In this document: positions 54,346-62,181 of the stretch, in pieces | Numbering within the stretch: the stretch's first letter is position 1 | How the letters are laid out: each line of letters starts with the position of its first letter | Assembly: GCF_900591205.1 (NCBI RefSeq) | Contig: NZ_UUPU01000014.1 | Span: 186,001 to 250,000, forward strand | DNA length: 64,000 nt | DNA from: Pseudomonas viridiflava | GTDB lineage: Bacteria; Pseudomonadota; Gammaproteobacteria; Pseudomonadales; Pseudomonadaceae | Direction: 5' to 3' | Position numbers and translations under genes: made by a program | The notes under the pieces: model-generated | Seen by the model: the letters and a program-made list of their open reading frames with translations, nothing else | What the model was told of the DNA's origin: nothing | Databases searched by the model: none

Positions 54346-56529
54346 TTAGAAATCCTTGCGCAGTTGCACGCCGAAGTAACGTTCATCGTCACGGGGTACG
54401 GCGCGGTAGATGTAATTGCCGCCGCTGGCCAGCAGCGGGGAGTAGGACTTATCGGTGAGGTTCTTGGCCAGCAAGGCCACGCGCCAGCCATTGCTGTAGT
54501 CGGCCAGGGCTACGCTGGCGTTCCAGATGCCGTAGGCGCCTTGCTTGGTGTCGAGGTTCTGGCTGATGTCGTACTGCACTTCACTCTGCCAGCTGTAGTC
54601 GGTGCCCAGTTCGATGTCCAGGCCGTTATCCAGCGGGATCGTGTAGTCGGCGCGCACGTAGCTTTTCCAGTCCGGGCTGTAGGGCAACGGTTTGCCATTC
54701 ACATTGCAGGTGGCCGCCGCACCGGCGGGGCAGGCGAATTCATCAATGCGTGCACGCGTGTAAGCCAGGGCGCCGGAGAGTTTCAGCTGTTGGGTGGCCT
54801 GCAAGGCGTAATCCAGCTCGACGCCTTCGGTGCTGACGCTGCCGGCGTTGATCAGGCGGGTCACCACTTGCCCGGCAACGGTGTCGAAAAAGTTCGCCTG
54901 GTAGTTGTCGTAGTCGCTGTGGAATACCGCCAGGTTGGTGGTCAGGCGGTTGTTCCAGGCGGTGGCCTTGATCCCGGCTTCCCAGGTGTTGGAGGTTTCC
55001 GGCTTGAGCGCGTCGGTGTCACGCGGCTGCATATTGAAGAACACGTTGTAGGCCGGGCCTTTGTAGCCACGCGAATAGGTGAGGTAGCTGGTGATGGTGT
55101 CAGTGAGGTCGTACTGCACGCCGAGGCGGCCGGACCAGCCGTCTTCATCCACCGAGCCGGAACTGGAAGTGGCCGGTTGAATCCCGCTGACCGTGGTGGC
55201 CGAGGTGGAGACGCGGCGGTGAGCGTATTTCAGGTTGTCGTGGGTGTAGCGCAGGCCGGCGATGCCGCGAAAGCGCGAGGTGAAATTAAGCGTGGTTTCG
55301 CCGAATACCGCGTAGCTGTCGCTGGTGGTGCTGTAGTCGGCGATGCCGCGGTCGGTGCGCGTGGTGGTGGTCAGCGTGCGCTGGTAGGTCTCTTCGTCCT
55401 TGCCGTGCATATAGAACAGGCCGCCGACGTACTCCAGGAACTCGCCTTTGGGCGAGGCCAGGCGCAATTCCTGGGAGTACTGGTCGAAGGCCAGCTGACC
55501 TTTGTCGGCGGTGCCGGGGAAGGCGGCGGTTACCGTGCCGAGACGGTCGCCGTCCTGGTACTGGGTGTTGTCCCAACCGCGCCAGGCGGTGATCGAGGTC
55601 AGGGTGTAGTCGCCGAGGTTCCAGTCCAACTGCGCGGACAGGCCCTTGTTGGTGTCCTCCACATGGCTGCGGGTGTCGGTGTTGATGTCGCGGTTGTCAC
55701 TGGAGGCGCGCACCGGGCTCAGCGCAGTGCTGAACGCCGGGGTCAGGGATTTGCTGACCACGCCATTCGGCGCGTCGTCGTGGGACTGCATGTAGTCGGC
55801 GATCAGGGTCAGCTTCACGTCGTCATTCGGGGTGAATTCCAGCTTGCCGCGAATGCCCTTGTGGTTGTAGCCGTTGACCTCCTGGCCATTGTGCTGGTTA
55901 TCGACGTTACCGTCGTAGCTGCCGAACAGCGTGCTGATCGAACCCTTGAGCACATCCGGTATAAGGCTGCCGCCGATGCCGAAACGCGTGCGGCTTTCAT
56001 TGCCGCTGTAGTACGACTGGTCGATATAGCCGTGGGTCTCGGCGGTGGGCGCCTTGCTGGTGATATTCAGCACCCCGGCCGAGGCGTTCTTACCGAACAG
56101 TGTGCCTTGCGGGCCGCGCAGCACTTCGATGCGCTCCAGGTCCAGCAGGTCGAGGGTGGCCTGGCCGGGGCGGGCGTAGACCACGCCGTCGATCACCGTG
56201 GCCACCGTCGGCTCGACGCCGGGGGAGGTGGAAATGGTGCCTACGCCGCGCACAAACAGCGAGGTGTCCTTGTTCGACGCGCCGGTGCGAAAGTTCAGCG
56301 ACGGCACCTGCTGGGCGATGCTTGCCACGCCGTTGCGGTTGTCGCGCTCCAATTGTTCGCCATCGAGCACCGAGACCGCCACCGGGACTTTTTGCAGCGA
56401 CTCTTCGCGGCGCGTGGCGGTGACCGTCACCGCTTTGAGAGTGGCCTGCGGCTCGTCAGCGGCAAAGGCTGCGGGCAGCGGCAGGGCGTTCAAACCGGCC
56501 AGAAGGAGTAAGTGAGTGTGCTTGTGCAT
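54346..56529 (-). CDS. TonB-dependent receptor of the organosulfur operon
   Basis: A 727-aa outer-membrane receptor without STN domain. Signal peptide about 1-23 (A-A-F-A-A-D). TonB-box-like start of the mature part (T-V-T-A-T-R-R-E-E-S), plug with L-F-V-R-G-V-G and R-I-E-V-L-R-G-P-Q-G-T-L-F-G-K-N, then barrel to a terminal F. This G-T-L-F-G-K-N form is common in receptors for non-siderophore substrates. First gene of a three-gene operon with the monooxygenase (2 bp gap) and the SsuA-like protein. A LacI-type operator lies upstream. Confidence 0.9.
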   Translation of the reverse strand: MHKHTHLLLLAGLNALPLPAAFAADEPQATLKAVTVTATRREESLQKVPVAVSVLDGEQLERDNRNGVASIAQQVPSLNFRTGASNKDTSLFVRGVGTISTSPGVEPTVATVIDGVVYARPGQATLDLLDLERIEVLRGPQGTLFGKNASAGVLNITSKAPTAETHGYIDQSYYSGNESRTRFGIGGSLIPDVLKGSISTLFGSYDGNVDNQHNGQEVNGYNHKGIRGKLEFTPNDDVKLTLIADYMQSHDDAPNGVVSKSLTPAFSTALSPVRASSDNRDINTDTRSHVEDTNKGLSAQLDWNLGDYTLTSITAWRGWDNTQYQDGDRLGTVTAAFPGTADKGQLAFDQYSQELRLASPKGEFLEYVGGLFYMHGKDEETYQRTLTTTTRTDRGIADYSTTSDSYAVFGETTLNFTSRFRGIAGLRYTHDNLKYAHRRVSTSATTVSGIQPATSSSGSVDEDGWSGRLGVQYDLTDTITSYLTYSRGYKGPAYNVFFNMQPRDTDALKPETSNTWEAGIKATAWNNRLTTNLAVFHSDYDNYQANFFDTVAGQVVTRLINAGSVSTEGVELDYALQATQQLKLSGALAYTRARIDEFACPAGAAATCNVNGKPLPYSPDWKSYVRADYTIPLDNGLDIELGTDYSWQSEVQYDISQNLDTKQGAYGIWNASVALADYSNGWRVALLAKNLTDKSYSPLLASGGNYIYRAVPRDDERYFGVQLRKDF

Positions 56530-56638
56530 GCTGTGTCCGCTCGAGAAGAATGCCCTGAACCGCTGCGGTTCTTGCGACCGTCAGCGCCTGTGAAACTGTC
56601 TTGGGCATTCGCTCGAGCGAGTAGCAGACAACGCGCTT

Positions 56639-56652
56639 TGTTAGCGCTAACA
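56639..56652. promoter_or_regulatory. LacI-family operator in the divergent promoter region
   Basis: TGTTAGCGCTAACA is a perfect 14-bp palindrome with a central CG, resembling the GntR-type (gluconate) operators of the LacI family. It lies 110 bp before the TonB receptor start and 87 bp before the LacI-family gene, so it could control both. Confidence 0.75.
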
Positions 56653-56738
56653 TCGGCATTATTGGTAGGTCTGGTTTAGAGCGTCAAATACTAAAAAATT
56701 AGTCCTATATTCTTTTTGGTTTTTAGCAGGATCATTCC

Positions 56739-57779
56739 GTGAGCCAAGACAAACCGCGCAAACGCCGTGGCGCCGGGCGTGTCACCTTGAACACCGTGGC
56801 CCGCCAGGCCGGGGTGTCGGCGATTACCGTGTCGCGCTATTTCAACCAGCCGGAACAGGTCTCGCCCGAGCGGCGCGAGCGGATTGCCGCGGTGGTCGCC
56901 GAACTGGGTTACGTGCCCAACCTGGTGGCCGGTGGGTTGGCCTCGGCGCGGGGCAGGATTGTGGCGATGGTGATCCCGAATATCTCGGGGCCGATTTTTG
57001 CCAATACGATTCAGGGCTTCAGCGACACCCTCAGCCGTCATGGTTATCAGCTGCTGCTGGCATCGAGTTACTTCAGTGCCGAGCAGGAAGAAAGTGCGGT
57101 GCGTGCGTTCCTGGGCTGGTCGCCGGCGGCGCTGGTGCTGACCAGCCGTTTTCACAGCGCAGGCACCGAAAAGATGATCGCCGACGCGGATATCCCGGTG
57201 GTGGAAACCTGGGACTACGTGCCCGCACGCGAGCCGTTGCAGATCGGTTTTTCCCACTATGAAGTCGGCGTCACGGCCGCACGCTACCTGCACGGCAAGG
57301 GCTACCAACGCATCGCCTTCGTCCAGAACAGCGCTCCGGGCGACTTCAGTGCGCAAGAGCGGGGCGACGGTTTTACTGCGACCTTGAGCGAATTGGGCCT
57401 GCAACCCTGGCGCTTCGTCCCCGACGCTGATCGCGCCCCTTTCGAGGCGGGCAAGCAGGCCATGGAAACCCTGATGAACCACGCCACGCCGCCCGACGCG
57501 ATCTTCTTTGCCAATGACAACCTGGCCGCTGGCGGCCTGCTGGCCGGGCAGCGCGCCGGGCTGAAGATCCCCCAAGACTGCGCGGTGCTCGGGTTTGGCG
57601 ATTACCCCTTTGCCGAAATGCTGTTGCCGAGCCTGAGTACCATCAAGCCACCGGCTCTGGAAATCGGCGTGCTGGCGGCAACGCGGGTGCTGGAAAGCCT
57701 TGGGGTATTGCCGGTGGATGATGAGGTACAACGCTTGAACCTGTTGGACTGCCGCTTGATCGAACGGGAAAGCGCCTGA
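56739..57779 (+). CDS. LacI-family transcriptional regulator (GntR-gluconate-like)
   Basis: A 346-aa protein starting at the GTG at 56739 with AGGA before it. The HTH is V-T-L-N-T-V-A-R-Q-A-G-V-S-A-I-T-V-S-R-Y with hinge V-P-N-L-V-A-G-G-L-A; the effector domain is of sugar-binding type, with F-F-A-N-D-N-L-A near 265. It resembles gluconate-operon repressors, yet faces an organosulfur uptake operon; no gluconate genes are nearby. Probably autoregulated through the palindrome at 56639. Confidence 0.88.
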   Translation: MSQDKPRKRRGAGRVTLNTVARQAGVSAITVSRYFNQPEQVSPERRERIAAVVAELGYVPNLVAGGLASARGRIVAMVIPNISGPIFANTIQGFSDTLSRHGYQLLLASSYFSAEQEESAVRAFLGWSPAALVLTSRFHSAGTEKMIADADIPVVETWDYVPAREPLQIGFSHYEVGVTAARYLHGKGYQRIAFVQNSAPGDFSAQERGDGFTATLSELGLQPWRFVPDADRAPFEAGKQAMETLMNHATPPDAIFFANDNLAAGGLLAGQRAGLKIPQDCAVLGFGDYPFAEMLLPSLSTIKPPALEIGVLAATRVLESLGVLPVDDEVQRLNLLDCRLIERESA

Positions 57780-57841
57780 GCTTTATTTGCGGCTCAGGGG
57801 CAATTTGGATACGGTGCAAGCCTGCCCACAAGGATGTTCCC

Positions 57842-58456
57842 ATGACCGAGCCCGCCCCCAAGACCCGTCGCGCCCCCAAAGGTGAAAAACGCCGCGAAGA
57901 GCTGCTGGATGCGGCCCTGCAGGTGTTTTCCCTGGAAGGCTACAGCGGCGCCTCGGTGGCCCAGGTGGCGGCGATTGTTGGGATTTCCGTGGCCGGCCTG
58001 CTGCATCACTTTCCCAGCAAGATTTCATTGTTGATGGGCGTGCTGCAACGTCGAGATGAGGTCAACCAACGGATTGCCGATGAAGTACGCGCCGAGAAGT
58101 CACTGTCCGGGTTGCTCGGCAGCCTGCGGGCGATCAACCGTTCGAACGCCACCGCGCCTGGGGTGGTGCGCGCCTTTACCATTTTGAATGCCGAAAGCCT
58201 GCTCGACACCCAACCGGCCTGGAGCTGGTTTCAGGAGCGCTATACGGGGATACAACGACGCTTGCAGGGGCAGTTTGCCGACCTGGTGGCGGCGGGGGAG
58301 GTGCGCAGCGACGTGGACATCGCCGGGCTGGTGGAAGAAATCCTGGCCATGATGGATGGCCTGCAGATCCAGTGGCTGCGTTTTCCGGAGCAGGTGGATC
58401 TGGTGGCGCGTTTCGATACCTACATTGCGCGGGTCGATGCGGCGATCAGAACCTGA
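57842..58456 (+). CDS. TetR-family transcriptional regulator
   Basis: A 204-aa protein. N-terminal HTH: R-R-E-E-L-L-D-A-A-L-Q-V-F, then G-A-S-V-A-Q-V-A-A-I-V-G-I-S-V-A-G-L-L-H-H-F. A helical C-terminal ligand/dimer domain follows. It begins 62 bp after the LacI-type gene and converges on the GH3 gene. The ligand is unknown. It could regulate the GH3 gene or the LacI neighbour, but no matching operator was found. Confidence 0.88.
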   Translation: MTEPAPKTRRAPKGEKRREELLDAALQVFSLEGYSGASVAQVAAIVGISVAGLLHHFPSKISLLMGVLQRRDEVNQRIADEVRAEKSLSGLLGSLRAINRSNATAPGVVRAFTILNAESLLDTQPAWSWFQERYTGIQRRLQGQFADLVAAGEVRSDVDIAGLVEEILAMMDGLQIQWLRFPEQVDLVARFDTYIARVDAAIRT

Positions 58457-58470
58457 GTCGAACACAGTTA

Positions 58471-58565
58471 AAAATGTGGGAGGGGGCTTGCCCCCGATGA
58501 GGGAGTGTCAGTCAGCATTGAATAAACTGAACCACCGCCATCGGGGGCAAGCCCCCTCCCACATG
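58471..58565. repeat. REPIN (two inverted REP sequences)
   Basis: AAAATGTGGGAGGGGGCTTG at the left and the complement ending in CCCCCTCCCACAT at the right, joined by a spacer with CCCCGATG / CATCGGGG pairing. It lies between two converging genes. The REP core is the GGGGG variant also seen at 48130. Confidence 0.9.
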
Positions 58566-58567
58566 GG

Positions 58568-61321
58568 TCAGTTACCCGCAGCACTGCCCTGGGTAGTGTC
58601 ATCGCTCATGTCATAGCCATCACCCTCGCTGGTGCCGCTATCCCCTTCGTTCTGGTGCAGCACACCACCGGTTTTTACCTGTGGCAGCTCACGCAGGGTC
58701 GAATTGAGCGCCGAGCGTGGCAGCGGGTTGCTGGTGGTGGTCGACAGTTCCTGGCGGAACGGGTTGACCAGCTTGGCGTTCAGGCGAATGTCCTGTGAGG
58801 ACGCGCCCACCGACAGGTTGAAGCTGTCGGCGTCCACCACCCATTGCTTGCTCGCCACGTCGTAGTAGGCCAGCGAGCGATCATTCAGCTCGATGGTCAC
58901 GCGCTTGCTCTCGCCAGGCTTCAAGAACACCTTCTTGTAACCCTTGAGCTCCTTGATGGCGCGCTCGACTTTCGGGTTGTTCTGGCCCACGTACAACTCG
59001 GCAACTTCGGCACCGGCCACCTTGCCGGTGTTGGCCAGGTCGAACGACACCTTGATCGGCGCACCCGCCACCGCCACCCCAGGGGTCACGCTGATATTGC
59101 TGTAGCCGAAGGTGGTGTACGACAAGCCATAGCCGAATGGGTAGAGCGGCTTGATGCCTTTTTTCTCGTAGCCGCGATAGCCCAGGAACAGGTCGTCCTT
59201 GTAGCTCATCTCAGACAGGGTTTCCTGATTGTCGAACTTGGGGAAAGTCGCGTAGATCGGGTTGTCTTCGATGTTGCGTTCGATGCTGATCGGCAGCTTG
59301 GCCGACGGGTTGACCTTGCCCAGCAGGATCTCCGCCAGGGCCTGGCCGCCGTTCTGGCCAGGGTAGAACGCATGCAGCGCGGCCGGCACCTGGTCGATCC
59401 AATCGCTCATCTTCAAGCCGGTGCCGCCGTGCAGGGTTACCACGGTATTCGGGTTGACCTTGGCAATGCTCTGGATCAGCAGGTTCTGGTATTCCGGCAG
59501 ATCGAAGCTGTGGTCGAAGCCTTCACCTTCGTATTCGTTGCTGTTACCGGCGGCCACCAGCACTGCGTCGTACTGGGCCAGGTCCTGCGGTGCAACCAGC
59601 GACGCCCAGCTCATCTGCACGCCCACCAAGCCGCCCATGGTCGAGAGGTAGCCGTTGCGGCGTGAGTATTCCAGCTTGATGTCGACCGGTTTGCCGGCTT
59701 CAAGATTGACCTTGGCAAACACCGGGATGGTCGGTGGAATGCTGTTGTTCGGCAGCGGCTTGCCGTCACCGTTATCGAGAACTTTTTTGCCGTTGACGTA
59801 GAGGCGCACCGCACCGTCGGCGCGGACCTTGAACACCTGTTCGCCGCTGACCGTCGGGGTGATCTGGCCGCTGTAGCGAATCGAGGTGGCGGCGGTATCG
59901 CCATTCACCGGCAGGCTGTCGGTGGACCAGTCCAGGTCGACATGGGCATCGGTACGGCTGGCAGCCGGGTCACCGGACCAGTTGGTGTTGCTGAAGAACT
60001 CGGTCTTCAGCCCTTTGACACTGTTGCCATCTTTGTCGGCGTGGGTCCAGCTGGAAGTCGCCGGGTCCAGGGACAGCCCCTCAATAAATTCGACCTTGGC
60101 CCCCGGCGCCAGCTGCTGCAGGCCGCTCAGCTCACTGATGTAGTTGGCGGCCATCACGTTGGCGCTGCCAAAGCCGGTAGGCGGTGCGTATTTGGCCAGG
60201 GTGCCGACCACCGCAATGCGCTTGACCTTGTTCGCGTCCAGCGGCAACAGGTTGTTCTGGTTCTTCAGCAGCACAATGCCTTCGCGGGCGGCATTCAGCG
60301 CCGTGCGGTTGCTGGTGGCGCTGTTCATGTTGTGGCTGGTGAGCGGCGCTTTGCTGTCGAACTTGTACAGGTAGATCTGCTTGAGGATGCGCCGCACCTT
60401 GTCATCAATGGTCGCGCTGCTCAGCTCGCCACTGTCCAGGTAAGGCTTGAGGATGGTGCTGTTCATCTGGTAGCCCATCATGTCCAGATCGGTGCCGGCC
60501 TGTGCTGCCGGCAAACCGTCGACCACCGCGTTGTAGTCACTCTGCACGAAGCCCGGGTAGCCCCATTCGGTTTTCAGGATGTCGCGCATGATGTGTTTGT
60601 TCTGGCACGCGAACTCACCGTTCACCTTCTGGAAGGCGCACATCATCATCGCGACCTTGCTGTTTTTCGAGGCGGACTCGAACGGCGGCAGGGTCATCTC
60701 GCGCAGCACGCGCTCGCTGATGATTTCATTGAGGTGGAAGCGGTTGCTTTCCTGGTCATTGGCGGCGAAATGCTTGGCGTTGGCCCATACCCCGCGTGAC
60801 TGAATGCCGTTGATCACTGCCGGCCCCAGGCTGGCACCCAGGAATGGGTCTTCACCGGACAAGTATTCGAACGCTCGACCGCTGTAGGGCATGCGGTACA
60901 GGTTCACACCGGGGCCGGTGACGAACTGATAGCCGCCGCTGGCGGTGTCGTAGCCCAGGGCGCGGCCCAGGTCGATAGCGCGACGCGGGTTCCAGCTGGC
61001 CGCCAGGTTCGGCCCCGATGGGTATACCACGCCCTGGGCATTGCCCTCGCTGGTATAACGCACGCCCACGCCGCCATCGGCGCCGTGAATCTGCGGGATG
61101 CCATACCGGGTCAGCGGCTTGACGTCCCAGCCACCGGTGCCGCCGATGTAGGCGAGTTTTTCTTCCATCGTCATCTTCGCCAGGGTTTTATCCGCGGCTT
61201 TCTCTGCGCGGCTCACCCGGCCTTCATCCAGCGCGGGGCTGGTGGCCGCATGCACCTGGGACACGGCCAGTGCCAGCAGGGCGAACGCCGACTGGGCACC
61301 GATCATTTTGCGTTTATTCAT
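58568..61321 (-). CDS. Exported GH3 beta-glucosidase with inserted PA14 domain
   Basis: A 917-aa protein from the ATG at 61321 (GGAGAGA before it); the frame is open nine codons further. Signal peptide ends V-H-A-A-T. GH3 N-domain with the catalytic Asp in F-V-Q-S-D-Y (D262) and substrate-binding K-H-F. The second GH3 domain is split by a PA14-like segment (about residues 440-560, beginning L-K-T-E-F-F-S-N-T-N-W). A fibronectin-III-like C domain (about 755-835) follows. It also has an acidic Ser/Gly/Asp tail. It should release glucose or related sugars from beta-glucosides or oligosaccharides in the periplasm or outside. Confidence 0.92.
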   Translation of the reverse strand: MNKRKMIGAQSAFALLALAVSQVHAATSPALDEGRVSRAEKAADKTLAKMTMEEKLAYIGGTGGWDVKPLTRYGIPQIHGADGGVGVRYTSEGNAQGVVYPSGPNLAASWNPRRAIDLGRALGYDTASGGYQFVTGPGVNLYRMPYSGRAFEYLSGEDPFLGASLGPAVINGIQSRGVWANAKHFAANDQESNRFHLNEIISERVLREMTLPPFESASKNSKVAMMMCAFQKVNGEFACQNKHIMRDILKTEWGYPGFVQSDYNAVVDGLPAAQAGTDLDMMGYQMNSTILKPYLDSGELSSATIDDKVRRILKQIYLYKFDSKAPLTSHNMNSATSNRTALNAAREGIVLLKNQNNLLPLDANKVKRIAVVGTLAKYAPPTGFGSANVMAANYISELSGLQQLAPGAKVEFIEGLSLDPATSSWTHADKDGNSVKGLKTEFFSNTNWSGDPAASRTDAHVDLDWSTDSLPVNGDTAATSIRYSGQITPTVSGEQVFKVRADGAVRLYVNGKKVLDNGDGKPLPNNSIPPTIPVFAKVNLEAGKPVDIKLEYSRRNGYLSTMGGLVGVQMSWASLVAPQDLAQYDAVLVAAGNSNEYEGEGFDHSFDLPEYQNLLIQSIAKVNPNTVVTLHGGTGLKMSDWIDQVPAALHAFYPGQNGGQALAEILLGKVNPSAKLPISIERNIEDNPIYATFPKFDNQETLSEMSYKDDLFLGYRGYEKKGIKPLYPFGYGLSYTTFGYSNISVTPGVAVAGAPIKVSFDLANTGKVAGAEVAELYVGQNNPKVERAIKELKGYKKVFLKPGESKRVTIELNDRSLAYYDVASKQWVVDADSFNLSVGASSQDIRLNAKLVNPFRQELSTTTSNPLPRSALNSTLRELPQVKTGGVLHQNEGDSGTSEGDGYDMSDDTTQGSAAGN

Positions 61322-61830
61322 GGGTCTCTCCGACAACTGTTCAGTCAATAGTGGGCGCCGAGAAGTGCCTGTTGCCGTGCACGCTCGTCACTTTTTTACG
61401 GGCAATAGTTACCCTTGATCGCAATTTTTAACCGATGGCTAATTGCAACTATTTGGCGAAATCCGCAGTTTTATTAATGTAATAATTGTATTAATTATTG
61501 TTGTGGATGATGTCTAGGCGATATCACGCGATGGCATTCTGAACCGCTAAAACCGCATAATTAAGGCAATTCTTGCGGTTATAAGTCAAACAAAAGCTAA
61601 TTTTTGCGTGAAATAAGAAATAATTCCTTACGTTTCGGAACTAAGGCTAAACCTACCAGTCGATTGGTTTAAGAAAAATTATCGAGGTATGGCGAACTAG
61701 TGGCTTTGCTCGATAGTTCTAAAGTGCCATGTTTTATACAGGCTGTAATACACAATGCTTTGGTGTAGGGTCTTGACGAGTTCAAGGCGCCACTTGGGCT
61801 ATCTGCTGTTTTTTTATCTGGAGAAAGTTG
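61322..61830. other. A/T-rich intergenic region upstream of the GH3 gene
   Basis: About 500 bp, clearly richer in A/T than the surroundings (notably 61,420-61,720), with no supported gene. It should contain the divergent promoters of the GH3 gene and the small secreted protein. The stretch around 61,470-61,500 has several ATTAAT/TAATAAT repeats. No specific operator could be assigned. Confidence 0.5.
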
Positions 61831-62043
61831 ATGAAGATTTCCCTGTTGGGTGCCGGTGTTGTACTGGGCGTTGCGCTAAGTGGCGCGGCAATGGCGGCTG
61901 AGTCCACGGACGCGGATGCGAAATCCGGGGCCGCCGATTCCACCGTGCTGACCCAGACCCATGACGCCAAGGCTGTGAAGAAACAGAAGGCTGAAACCAC
62001 CAAGGGTGGGCGGCCGCTGACTACGTCCAAGACGTCCAACTAA
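61831..62043 (+). CDS. Small secreted hypothetical protein, 70 aa
   Basis: Starts at the ATG at 61831 with CTGGAGA before it. Signal peptide about 1-22 (A-M-A-A-E). The mature part of about 48 residues is polar (Asp, Ala, Lys, Thr) with no cysteine, probably disordered, ending P-L-T-T-S-K-T-S-N. No family recognised. It has its own promoter region and is followed by a REPIN. Confidence 0.6.
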   Translation: MKISLLGAGVVLGVALSGAAMAAESTDADAKSGAADSTVLTQTHDAKAVKKQKAETTKGGRPLTTSKTSN

Positions 62044-62059
62044 CGGCATCCGCAGTTCC

Positions 62060-62151
62060 CTGTGGGAGCGGGCTTGCTCGCGAAGGCGGTGTTCCAGTCT
62101 ACAAATTCATCGACTGACCCACCGCCTTCGCGAGCAAGCCCGCTCCCACCT
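62060..62151. repeat. REPIN (two inverted REP sequences)
   Basis: CTGTGGGAGCGGGCTTGCTC at the left and the complement ending in GCCCGCTCCCAC at the right; GCGAAGGCGGTG/CACCGCCTTCGC extends the pairing. Same REP variant as the element at 51979. Located between the small secreted protein gene and gspE. Confidence 0.9.
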
Positions 62152-62181
62152 GTTCCTCCATAGCCCTTTAGATCGCTACCC

